The notes beneath the pieces were generated by a model, which worked only from the letters and a program-made list of their open reading frames with translations, did no database searches and was not told the origin of the DNA. The translations under genes and the position numbers were made by a program. 8,788 nucleotides of DNA, taken from Neisseria sicca 4320 (GTDB taxonomy: Bacteria > Pseudomonadota > Gammaproteobacteria > Burkholderiales > Neisseriaceae). The first letter of the stretch is position 1, and each line of letters begins with the position of its first letter. This document shows, piece after piece, positions 1 through 6,120 of this stretch. Location of the stretch: NCBI RefSeq assembly GCF_000193735.1, contig NZ_AEPF01000006.1, positions 1-8,788 on the forward strand, in the 5' to 3' direction.

Positions 1-13
1 CCTTTAAATAGTT

Positions 14-25
14 TTCAGACGACAT
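14..25 (-). repeat. Variant DNA uptake sequence downstream of clpP
   Basis: On the minus strand this reads ATGTCGTCTGAA. It has the mucosa-type core GTCGTCTGAA but the AT extension of the meningococcal type, unlike the AG extension of all other copies here. It lies 19 nt past the clpP stop codon and has no inverted partner inside the window, so no terminator can be called from it alone. Confidence 0.6.
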
Positions 26-44
26 TTAATTTTTGCAAAGACAT

Positions 45-665
45 TTAAACCTGCAAAGAAGCGCGATTTTCCAGAACTTGGTCAATCAAGCCGTATTCTC
101 TGGCTTCTTCGGCAGACATGAAGTTATCGCGATCGGTATCGCGTTCCAAATCTGCCAAGTCGCGTCCGCAGTGTTTCGCCATCAGGCGGTTGAGCTTTTC
201 CTTGAGTTTTAAGAGCTCGCGGGCATGGATCTCAATATCGGACGCCTGACCGCCCAAACCGCCATTGATTAGAGGCTGGTGGATCATGATACGGCTGTTG
301 GGCAGGGCGAAACGTTTGCCTTTCTCGCCTGCCGAGAGCAGGAATGCGCCCATACTTGCCGCTTGTCCCAAGCACAAGGTGGAGACGTTGGGCTTGATGA
401 AATTCATGGTGTCGTAAATCGACATGCCTGCCGTTACCGAGCCGCCGGGAGAATTGATGTAGAAGAAAATATCTTTGTCCGGATTTTCACTTTCCAAAAA
501 CAACAACTGAGCAACCACCAAATTGGCGGACTCATCGGTTACCGGGCCGATCAAAAATACGATGCGCTCTTTCAAAAGGCGCGAGTAAATATCAAATGCA
601 CGCTCGCCGCGACCACTTTGTTCGATAACGGTAGGAACGAGGTAATTATTGAAATCGAAGGACAT
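45..665 (-). CDS. clpP: ATP-dependent Clp protease proteolytic subunit ClpP
   Basis: Cytoplasmic serine peptidase of family S14. It forms the double-ring proteolytic chamber that degrades proteins unfolded by a Clp ATPase such as ClpX or ClpA. The 206-residue product is the normal length. The catalytic triad is visible by alignment with remembered E. coli ClpP: Ser104 in GQAASMGAFLL, His129 in RIMIHQP and Asp180 in RDTDRDNFMS. The oligomer-handle region (about 145-165) and the substrate-binding NSPGGSV motif (71-77) are intact. Roughly the first seven residues, before YLVPTVIEQ, match the short propeptide removed in E. coli. The ATG is preceded by AGGAG (672-676) at good spacing. The gene lies 87 bp downstream of tig on the same strand, the usual bacterial order. 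The ATPase gene that often follows is not in the window. Identification is secure. Confidence 0.98.
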   Translation of the reverse strand: MSFDFNNYLVPTVIEQSGRGERAFDIYSRLLKERIVFLIGPVTDESANLVVAQLLFLESENPDKDIFFYINSPGGSVTAGMSIYDTMNFIKPNVSTLCLGQAASMGAFLLSAGEKGKRFALPNSRIMIHQPLINGGLGGQASDIEIHARELLKLKEKLNRLMAKHCGRDLADLERDTDRDNFMSAEEAREYGLIDQVLENRASLQV

Positions 666-687
666 TTTTATCTCCTGTCAATGTTGC

Positions 688-718
688 GAAAGCACCAAAG
701 GGATGCTTTGGTGCTTTC
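688..718 (-). other. Perfect 13-bp inverted repeat between tig and clpP
   Basis: Arms 688-700 (GAAAGCACCAAAG) and 706-718 (CTTTGGTGCTTTC) are perfectly complementary around a 5-nt loop. In the tig-clpP transcript this forms a strong stem-loop about 23 nt upstream of the clpP start codon. It has no U-run on its 3' side, so it does not look like a complete intrinsic terminator. Inference: it may be an RNA processing or stability element, a partial attenuator setting the Tig:ClpP ratio, or a decayed terminator. Confidence 0.6.
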
Positions 719-729
719 AAGTTGTCTGT

Positions 730-741
730 TTCAGACGACCT
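730..741 (-). repeat. DNA uptake sequence (AG-mucDUS) after tig
   Basis: Exact AGGTCGTCTGAA on the minus strand, starting 12 nt after the tig stop codon. On the plus strand it is preceded by GTTGTCTG (721-728), which forms an 8-bp imperfect inverted repeat with CAGACGAC across a 3-nt loop. This partial stem could contribute to transcript structure between tig and clpP. Confidence 0.9.
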
Positions 742-752
742 TTTGAAGATGA

Positions 753-2063
753 TTAGGCTTGTGCGCCCATCACTTCGTCAAAAGACAAAGCTTTTTCGGT
801 TACTTTGGCTTTGCCCAAAACGAAATCGACAACGTTGCTTTCTACTGCCAAAGAAGTCGGGCCTTGTAGACGGGAAGGCTCTGCGTAGTACCAGTCGATC
901 ACTTCTTGAGGATCTTCGTAGCTTTCTGCGAAGTTGGCAACAACGGCTTTGATTTGCTCTTCAGTCGGTTCCAGTTTGTTTTCTTCAACCAGTTTGGCCA
1001 AAATCAGACCCAGAGATACGCGGCGCTCGGCTTGCTCTTTGAACATATCCAAAGGCAGATCCAAGTTGGCAGCGTCAGCCATGCCTTGGTTGACAAAGTT
1101 TTGTTTCATTTCGTTTGCCAAACGGGCGGCTTCTTCATTTACCAAAGCAACAGGCGCTTTCAACTCTACAGCTTTGAGCAGCGCGTTCATTACAGATTCT
1201 TTGGTTTGTTCGTTCACGCGGCGTTCAACTTCACGGCCTACGTTTTTCTTCACTTCTTCGCGCATTTTGGCAACGTCGCCGTCGGCGATGCCCAATGCTT
1301 TGGCGAAGTCGGCGTCAACTTCAGGCAGAGTGGCTTCGGATACGTTGTTCAATGTGATGGTGAAGACAGCGGATTTACCGGCAACGTCTTGACCGTGGTA
1401 GTCTTCAGGGAAGTTGACGGTAACGTCTTTGCTTTCGCATGCTTTCATACCCACTACGCCTGCTTCAAATTCAGGCAGCATTTGACCTGCGCCCAATACG
1501 AAGGCGTAGTTTTTGGATGCACCGCCGGCGAAAGGTTCTCCGTCGATTTTGCCTTCGAAATCGATGATGACGCGGTCGCCGTTTTGGGCTTCGCGTTCAA
1601 CATGGTTGAAGCGTGTGCGTTGTTTGCGCAGGATTTCTACGGTTTGGTCCACTTCGGCATCACCGACGGATGCGGTTACTTTTTCGACTTCTTGTGCAGA
1701 CAAATCGCCGATAACGACTTCAGGGAACACTTCGAAAATCGCAGCGATTTTCAGAGATTCTTTATCGTCTTGATCTTCAACGCCTTCGAAACGCGGATAG
1801 CCGGCAACTTTCAATTCTTGGGCAACGGCAACATCGTAGAAGCGGCGTTGAACCATTTCGTTGATGACATCATTTTGAGCGCTTGCACCGTACATTTGGG
1901 CAATCATTTTTAAAGGAGCTTTACCCGGACGGAAACCGTCGATTTTTGCACGGCGTTGGGTTTGTTTCAGTTTTTTATCGGTTTCTGCGTTGATTTCGGA
2001 CCAAGGCAGAGACAGCACTACTTTACGTTCCAAGTTTTCTAAAGTTTCGACAGTTACGCTCAT
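753..2063 (-). CDS. tig: Trigger factor (ribosome-associated chaperone, peptidyl-prolyl isomerase)
   Basis: Ribosome-bound chaperone that shields nascent chains at the exit tunnel and carries a prolyl isomerase domain. The 436-residue product has the normal three-domain length. The N-terminal ribosome-docking domain (about 1-115) contains the signature GFRPGKAP at 43-50. The FKBP-type isomerase domain spans about 155-243 (GDRVIIDFEGKIDGEPF onward). The helical C-terminal chaperone domain runs from about 250 to the end. The ATG at 2061-2063 follows a weak Shine-Dalgarno, TAAGG (2071-2075), at about 7 nt. It is first in a likely tig-clpP operon, separated from clpP by a hairpin and a DUS. The leader upstream is unusually structured (separate entry). 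No anomaly is seen in the protein itself. Confidence 0.98.
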   Translation of the reverse strand: MSVTVETLENLERKVVLSLPWSEINAETDKKLKQTQRRAKIDGFRPGKAPLKMIAQMYGASAQNDVINEMVQRRFYDVAVAQELKVAGYPRFEGVEDQDDKESLKIAAIFEVFPEVVIGDLSAQEVEKVTASVGDAEVDQTVEILRKQRTRFNHVEREAQNGDRVIIDFEGKIDGEPFAGGASKNYAFVLGAGQMLPEFEAGVVGMKACESKDVTVNFPEDYHGQDVAGKSAVFTITLNNVSEATLPEVDADFAKALGIADGDVAKMREEVKKNVGREVERRVNEQTKESVMNALLKAVELKAPVALVNEEAARLANEMKQNFVNQGMADAANLDLPLDMFKEQAERRVSLGLILAKLVEENKLEPTEEQIKAVVANFAESYEDPQEVIDWYYAEPSRLQGPTSLAVESNVVDFVLGKAKVTEKALSFDEVMGAQA

Positions 2064-2091
2064 CGTAAGACCTTAATTTGTTGTGTTAAAT

Positions 2092-2177
2092 AAAAAAATG
2101 GGAATCCTTTTGCCAATGATGGCTGCAAAAGCGGCTCTGACCCATCGGGGCTTTTATCGTCCGTTGCTTGCAAAAGG
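2092..2177 (-). promoter_or_regulatory. tig leader with competing complementary segments
   Basis: In the minus-strand RNA, in order: CCTTTTGC (2177-2170), AAAAGC (2155-2150), GCTTTTGC (2132-2125), GCAAAAGG (2113-2106), then seven Ts (2098-2092) shortly before the tig ribosome binding site. GCAAAAGG can pair with either of the two upstream CTTTTGC segments, and AAAAGC can pair with GCTTTT instead, so these helices exclude one another. The helix formed by 2125-2131 with 2107-2113 is followed 8 nt later by the T-run. This resembles an attenuator or a structure-switching leader, but the gap before the T-run is longer than in classical terminators. Function is inferred. Confidence 0.35.
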
Positions 2178-2195
2178 CGGGAAATTTAGCTGGTT

Positions 2196-2204
2196 AGTAT
2201 ATCA
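2196..2204 (-). promoter_or_regulatory. Candidate extended -10 promoter for tig
   Basis: The minus strand reads TGATATACT: a TGn extension plus TATACT (five of six bases match TATAAT). No convincing -35 box lies at 17 nt, which is acceptable for extended -10 promoters. A start near 2189 would give a leader of about 125 nt containing the competing helices. A second, weaker hexamer TATATT lies at 2225-2230. Confidence 0.4.
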
Positions 2205-2226
2205 CAATGTTTGATTGACTGGATAA

Positions 2227-2349
2227 TATAGTGAAATCATTGCAAAACAGTTGCCACATCTGTCCGTTCCAGCTTGGAAAAAAGTAGTTGAATGGGAAAT
2301 GGACGGCGGCATTCCGATAAACTTATGCGCAGCTACAAAGGTCGTCTGA
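2227..2349 (+). other. Short open stretch ending in a DUS stop; possible gene remnant
   Basis: After a TAA at 2224-2226, the frame stays open to the TGA formed inside the DUS at 2347-2349. The codons from 2233 give protein-like text (for example LPHLSVPAWKKVVEWEMDGG). There is no ATG in this frame; the first usable start would be TTG at 2251, and no ribosome binding site is visible. I do not recognise the sequence. It may be the 3' remnant of a decayed gene or simply chance. The rest of the 331-bp gap between tig and the lipoprotein gene holds the tig leader and promoter and the DUS-pair terminator. Confidence 0.2.
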
Positions 2350-2379
2350 AAGTCGGGAGAGAGCATTCAGACGACCTTT
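2337..2379 (-). terminator. DUS-pair terminator after the M23 lipoprotein gene
   Basis: Two exact AG-mucDUS copies in inverted orientation (2339-2350 plus, 2366-2377 minus) form a 14-bp stem around a 15-nt loop, 15 nt past the lipoprotein stop codon. The minus-strand arm ends in CCTTT, and the plus-strand side ends in CCTTTT, so it may act in both directions. Paired DUS as intrinsic terminators is a well-known neisserial arrangement. Confidence 0.85.
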
Positions 2380-2394
2380 TGAAGTTTGAGGATG

Positions 2395-3081
2395 TTAATT
2401 GGGCAAGTATGGCATAGGATTGACGGCTTTGCCGTTCAGACGGACTTCGAAATGCAGCTTTACGCTGTCAGTGTCTGTGCTGCCCATCGTTGCAATCTGC
2501 TGACCGGCTGCAACCTGCTGGTCTTTTTGTACCAGTAAGGCATCATTATGTGCATAAGCTGTAATCGCATAATCATTGTGGCTGATTAAAATCAGTTTGC
2601 CGTAACCCCGTACTTCTTCTCCGACATACAATACTTTCCCCGCAGCCGCGGATTTTACAGGCTCTCCGGGTGTACCTGCTATATCGATGCCTTTGCTGGT
2701 TGTTCCGTTGTATTGCTTGATAACGGAGTTGCGTCCGTTTTCGACAGGCCATTGTAGGTTTAGGCGGTTGGTCGGTGCGACAGCCTGCGTTGGTTGGTTT
2801 GATTGGGAAATAGGGCGCGTATTGCGTCGGATGCGTAATACTTGACCTACTTCGATTTTAGAGGTATCTCGCAAGTTATTCCAAGATGCCAAGGTATGGA
2901 TGCTTTGGCCGTGGCGTTTAGCAATCTGGGATAGCGTATCGCCGGGCTTAACTCTGTAATAGCCATCGGGAACCGCACCTGTCGGTGAACTGCTTCCGGC
3001 GCAGGCTGCCAGAAAAAGTGTCAGGCAGAAAGGGCTTAGTCGTTTGAAGGTCGTCTGAAAAAAGGGAATGGTGTTCATCAT
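2395..3081 (-). CDS. Lipoprotein with LysM and degenerate M23 (LytM) domains, NlpD/ActS-like
   Basis: Probable outer-membrane-anchored regulator of peptidoglycan amidases. The 228-residue precursor has a lipoprotein signal ending in lipobox LAAC (Cys27), a LysM peptidoglycan-binding domain at about 41-85 (YYRVKPGDTLSQIAKRHG), a short Gln/Thr/Pro-rich linker and a LytM/M23 domain at about 108-228. Two metal-binding positions of active M23 enzymes are missing: the His of HxGxD is Ser129 (SKGID), and the first His of the HxH motif is Lys208 (KLHFEVR). E. coli NlpD is degenerate in the same way and activates AmiC rather than cutting the wall. At 228 residues with one LysM it is closer in size to E. 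coli ActS (YgeR) than to full-length NlpD. The start has two adjacent ATGs (3079-3081 and 3076-3078) and no clear Shine-Dalgarno. It lies downstream of ppsA but has its own promoter region. Confidence 0.9.
   Translation of the reverse strand: MMNTIPFFQTTFKRLSPFCLTLFLAACAGSSSPTGAVPDGYYRVKPGDTLSQIAKRHGQSIHTLASWNNLRDTSKIEVGQVLRIRRNTRPISQSNQPTQAVAPTNRLNLQWPVENGRNSVIKQYNGTTSKGIDIAGTPGEPVKSAAAGKVLYVGEEVRGYGKLILISHNDYAITAYAHNDALLVQKDQQVAAGQQIATMGSTDTDSVKLHFEVRLNGKAVNPMPYLPN
3048..3059 (+). repeat. DNA uptake sequence inside the lipoprotein signal-peptide codons
   Basis: Exact AGGTCGTCTGAA within the coding region. Read from the minus strand it encodes part of FFQTTFKR in the n-region of the signal peptide (CAG ACG ACC gives QTT). 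DUS copies are usually intergenic; a copy in the weakly constrained N-terminus of a lipoprotein is a tolerated site. Confidence 0.9.
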
Positions 3082-3210
3082 ATGTTTATTTAATAAAAAT
3101 CAGCGAATGAATTGTCTTCAGACGCTTTATCTGGGTGAAGGTTCATCGGCTTTCGAGATGTTTTATCAATGCCAAATGGTCGCAGAATTTTATCTTTTTG
3201 ATTAGAAGCA

Positions 3211-3231
3211 TATTTTACTCAGCGTAAAATA
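3211..3231. promoter_or_regulatory. Palindrome at the likely promoter of the lipoprotein gene
   Basis: Perfect 8-bp arms TATTTTAC (3211-3218) and GTAAAATA (3224-3231) flank TCAGC. On the minus strand, TTGACT (3232-3237, four of six bases match TTGACA plus strong TTGAC) lies just upstream, and TAAAAT falls inside the palindrome at a 15-nt spacing. The palindrome therefore overlaps a putative promoter core and could be a repressor operator. The remainder of the 235-bp ppsA-lipoprotein gap shows nothing else except the ppsA terminator. Confidence 0.4.
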
Positions 3232-3266
3232 AAGTCAAATTATATCTGCTGTTGGATAGTTAAAAC

Positions 3267-3298
3267 AAATCCCCCGAATGTTTCCAATCAGGGGATTT
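3267..3298 (-). terminator. Intrinsic terminator of ppsA
   Basis: Arms AAATCCCC (3267-3274) and GGGGATTT (3291-3298) form an 8-bp stem 18 nt past the ppsA stop codon. On the minus strand the stem is followed by GTTTT. It contains no DUS, unlike the other terminators here. Confidence 0.75.
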
Positions 3299-3316
3299 TC
3301 AATGTTGATAAAAAGC

Positions 3317-5701
3317 TTATTTATTCAACTCGTTAGCCAAATACAGCCAAGTTTCGATGACGGTATCCGGATTCAGAGAAACGCTTTCGATGCCTTCTTG
3401 AACCAGCCATTTGGCGAAGTCCGGATGGTCTGACGGACCTTGACCACAGATACCGACGTATTTGTTTTGCTTGCGGCAGGCGGAGATTGCCAAATGCAGC
3501 ATCACTTTGACGGCGGGGTTGCGTTCGTCAAACGATTCGGACACCAAGCCGCTGTCGCGGTCGAGGCCGAGTGTCAGTTGGGTCATGTCGTTGGAACCGA
3601 TGGAGAAGCCGTCGAAGTATTGCAGGAATTGTTCCGCCAATACCGCGTTGCTCGGCAGTTCGCACATCATGATCAGGCGCAGGCCGTTTTTGCCACGTTC
3701 CAAACCGTTTTCTTTCAAGGCTTTGACGACGGCTTCGGCTTCGCCCAAAGTGCGGACGAACGGAATCATGATTTCGACATTGGTCAGACCCATTTCGTCA
3801 CGGACGCGTTTCAAGGCTTTGCATTCGAGGGCGAAACAGTCTTTGAAACTTTCGGCTACATAACGCGCCGCGCCGCGGAAGCCCAGCATCGGGTTTTCTT
3901 CGTGCGGTTCGTAAATGCTGCCGCCGACCAAGTTGGCGTATTCGTTGGATTTGAAGTCGGACATACGGACGATGGTTTTACGCGGGTAAACCGATGCAGC
4001 CAATGTTGCCACGCCTTCAGCGATTTTATCGACGTAGAAGTCGACAGGGGAGGCGTAGCCGGCGATGCGGCGGGTAATTTCCGCTTTCAATTCATCGTCT
4101 TGTTTGTCAAATTCCAACAAGGCTTTCGGGTGGATACCGATTTGGCGGTTGATGATGAATTCCATACGCGCCAAGCCGATGCCTTCGCTCGGCAGGTTGG
4201 CGAAACTGAATGCCAGTTCGGGGTTGCCGACGTTCATCATCACTTTGACCGGCGCTTTGGGCATATTGTCCAAGGCAACGTCGGTGATTTGTACGTTCAG
4301 CAGGCCGGAGTAGATAAAGCCGGTATCGCCTTCGGCACAGGATACGGTAACTTCTTGACCGTTGCTCAGCAATTCGGTTGCGTCGCCGCAGCCGACTACG
4401 GCAGGAATACCCAGTTCGCGCGCGATGATGGCGGCGTGGCAGGTACGGCCGCCGCGGTTGGTGACGATGGCGGAAGCGCGTTTCATTACCGGTTCCCAAT
4501 CCGGGTCGGTCATGTCGGTAACGAGTACGTCGCCAGCTTCAACGGAATCCATTTCGGATGCGTCTTTTACTAAGCGGACTTTGCCTTGACCGACTTTTTG
4601 ACCGATGGCGCGACCTTCGCACAAGATGGTTTTGTCGCCGTTGATGTCGAAGCGGCGCAGGTTGCGGCTGCCTTCTTCTTGGGATTTCACGGTTTCAGGA
4701 CGGGCTTGCAGGATGTAGAGTTTGCCGTCCAAGCCGTCACGGCCCCATTCGATATCCATCGGGCGGCCGTAGTGTTTTTCGATTGTCAGCGCGTAGTGTG
4801 CCAACTCAGTGATTTCTTCGTCGGTAATGGAGAAGCGGTTGCGGTCTTCTTCGGGAACATCGACGTTCATTACGGATTTACCGGCTTCTGCTTTGTCGGT
4901 AAAGATCATTTTGATTTGTTTCGAACCCATGGTTTTGCGCAGGATGGCAGGTTTGCCTGCTTTCAGCGTGGGTTTGAAAACATAGAATTCGTCAGGGTTG
5001 ACCGCGCCTTGTACGACGTTTTCACCCAAACCGTAAGATGAAGTCACGAAAACGACTTGGTCGAAGCCGGACTCGGTGTCGAGGGTGAACATGACGCCGG
5101 ACGCGCCGCTGTCGGAACGCACCATGCGTTGTACGCCTGCGGAGAGGGCGACGATGTCGTGTTCGAAGCCTTTATGTACGCGGTAGGAGATGGCGCGGTC
5201 GTTGTACAAAGAAGCAAATACATGGTGCATAGCTGCTTTGACGTTTTCCAAGCCGTTGATATTCAGGAAGGTTTCTTGTTGACCTGCAAACGATGCGTCG
5301 GGCAGGTCTTCGGCGGTTGCAGAAGAACGGACGGCAACGGAAATATCCGCACCACCTGCGTCTGCAACCATTTTGTTCCATGCTGTTTCGATTTCAGCAT
5401 CCAGTTGTTCGGGGAAGGGCGTATCCAAAATCCATTGGCGGATTTCTTTACCGACGCGCGCCAGTTCGGCGACATCTTCCACATCCAGTTGTGCCAGTGC
5501 GGCGGAAATACGCTCGCTCAGTCCGTTGTGCGCCAAGAATGCGCGGTAGGCTTCGGCGGTAGTGGCAAAACCGCCGGGGACGCGGACGCCTTTTTCAGTC
5601 AACTGACTGATCATTTCACCCAGGGAGGCGTTTTTGCCGCCCACGCTTTCAACATCAGTCATACGCAGGTTTTCAAACCAAATTACGTAGTTGTCAGCCA
5701 T
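3317..5701 (-). CDS. ppsA: Phosphoenolpyruvate synthase (pyruvate, water dikinase)
   Basis: Converts pyruvate, ATP and water to phosphoenolpyruvate, AMP and phosphate, the entry step to gluconeogenesis from pyruvate or lactate. From the ATG at 5699-5701 the product is 794 residues (E. coli PpsA has 792). It has an N-terminal ATP/pyruvate-binding domain (about 1-340, VGGKNASLGEM near 21-31), a swivelling phosphohistidine domain with GGRTCHAAIIARELG and catalytic His422, and a C-terminal TIM-barrel PEP-binding domain with IGSNDMTQLTLGLDRD and catalytic Cys752 in GICGQGPSD. Both residues sit within one position of E. coli His421 and Cys751. An in-frame TTG at 5711-5713 would add four residues. 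I prefer the ATG because a GGA lies 7 nt upstream and the encoded MADNYVIWFENL matches the family N-terminus. The control gene ppsR diverges upstream. Confidence 0.97.
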   Translation of the reverse strand: MADNYVIWFENLRMTDVESVGGKNASLGEMISQLTEKGVRVPGGFATTAEAYRAFLAHNGLSERISAALAQLDVEDVAELARVGKEIRQWILDTPFPEQLDAEIETAWNKMVADAGGADISVAVRSSATAEDLPDASFAGQQETFLNINGLENVKAAMHHVFASLYNDRAISYRVHKGFEHDIVALSAGVQRMVRSDSGASGVMFTLDTESGFDQVVFVTSSYGLGENVVQGAVNPDEFYVFKPTLKAGKPAILRKTMGSKQIKMIFTDKAEAGKSVMNVDVPEEDRNRFSITDEEITELAHYALTIEKHYGRPMDIEWGRDGLDGKLYILQARPETVKSQEEGSRNLRRFDINGDKTILCEGRAIGQKVGQGKVRLVKDASEMDSVEAGDVLVTDMTDPDWEPVMKRASAIVTNRGGRTCHAAIIARELGIPAVVGCGDATELLSNGQEVTVSCAEGDTGFIYSGLLNVQITDVALDNMPKAPVKVMMNVGNPELAFSFANLPSEGIGLARMEFIINRQIGIHPKALLEFDKQDDELKAEITRRIAGYASPVDFYVDKIAEGVATLAASVYPRKTIVRMSDFKSNEYANLVGGSIYEPHEENPMLGFRGAARYVAESFKDCFALECKALKRVRDEMGLTNVEIMIPFVRTLGEAEAVVKALKENGLERGKNGLRLIMMCELPSNAVLAEQFLQYFDGFSIGSNDMTQLTLGLDRDSGLVSESFDERNPAVKVMLHLAISACRKQNKYVGICGQGPSDHPDFAKWLVQEGIESVSLNPDTVIETWLYLANELNK

Positions 5702-5751
5702 TTGTGTGTCCAATCCAAGATATGTTAAAAAAGAAACGAATACGCTTTGTT

Positions 5752-5781
5752 ATTTTAAGCGATTCAAACGGCTGCTGTCAT
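5752..5781 (-). promoter_or_regulatory. Candidate sigma-70 promoter for ppsA
   Basis: On the minus strand, -35 ATGACA (5776-5781) and -10 TAAAAT (5752-5757) are separated by 18 nt, each matching consensus at five of six bases. A start near 5745 gives a leader of about 44 nt before the ATG. Confidence 0.5.
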
Positions 5782-5806
5782 GCTTTTTCTGTCCTGAGTG
5801 ATTTGC

Positions 5807-5818
5807 AGGTCGTCTGAA
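5807..5818 (+). repeat. DNA uptake sequence in the ppsA-ppsR divergent region
   Basis: Exact AGGTCGTCTGAA with no inverted partner, located just upstream of the candidate ppsA promoter. It is not in a terminator context. Confidence 0.9.
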
Positions 5819-5842
5819 AAATTGCGGTCTTCAGCCGTGTAG

Positions 5843-6060
5843 TCAAATGAAATTTGATGGAGAAGTTGATATTCCGAGTATCTATTTCTTTGTAAAACAG
5901 AAGGTTTAAAATAAATTAATGACTGAGTAATTAGAATATGTAAGGTTATAAATTAATTTAAAATTTCAAAACCATGAAATTTTTGGAATAAAAATTGCGT
6001 TTTGCTGGTAATTTAATTTTATTGTAGTTTGATGTAGTTTGGGTGTGTCGGCTTTATTTA
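5843..6060. promoter_or_regulatory. AT-rich divergent control region of ppsA and ppsR with two small palindromes
   Basis: This part of the 419-bp gap between ppsA and ppsR contains no credible gene. It is strongly AT-rich, unlike the flanking genes. Two inverted repeats stand out: TCAAAT-GAA-ATTTGA at 5843-5857, and AAAATTTCA-AAACCA-TGAAATTTT at 5960-5983 with perfect 9-bp arms. The second is a plausible regulator site or a weak AT-rich hairpin. Which regulator, if any, is not visible from the sequence. Confidence 0.35.
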
Positions 6061-6072
6061 GATAGGTGTAAC

Positions 6073-6081
6073 TGGTATGAT
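6073..6081 (+). promoter_or_regulatory. Candidate extended -10 promoter for ppsR
   Basis: TGGTATGAT: a TGn extension followed by TATGAT (five of six bases match TATAAT). No good -35 box is seen 17 nt upstream. A start near 6088 gives a leader of about 33 nt, and ppsR then has a strong ribosome binding site. Confidence 0.5.
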
Positions 6082-6120
6082 GACCGCCTGCAACCTTGTT
6101 AAATTTTAGAGGATAACCGA

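Noticed and set aside
279..746. Plus-strand open frame of 155 codons across clpP
   Set aside because: It is antisense to clpP, whose catalytic triad and family-length product are clear; the translated text has no family character.
906..1913. 335-codon plus-strand open frame opposite tig
   Set aside because: Phe/His/Val-rich translation typical of the antisense of a biased coding region; tig is certain.
2100..2105. GGGAAT half-site resembling a dRS3 neisserial repeat
   Set aside because: The partner ATTCCC at the required 8-nt spacing is missing.
2223..2245. TATAGTG sequence resembling the end of a Correia element
   Set aside because: The match stops after a few bases and no opposite terminal repeat is seen within about 160 bp.
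3112..3123. Partial DUS-like TTCAGACGC upstream of the lipoprotein gene
   Set aside because: The core is broken after TTCAGACG; it is too degenerate to count as a DUS.
3440..4573. 377-codon plus-strand open frame opposite ppsA, plus others at 4586-5728
   Set aside because: Antisense shadows of ppsA; no ribosome binding sites or recognisable domains.
5711..5713. TTG as the ppsA start codon
   Set aside because: The ATG four codons later has the GGA at proper spacing and gives the family N-terminus; the GGA is too close to the TTG.
5847..5909. 20-codon open frame in the ppsA/ppsR gap
   Set aside because: No ribosome binding site and too short to distinguish from chance in AT-rich DNA.
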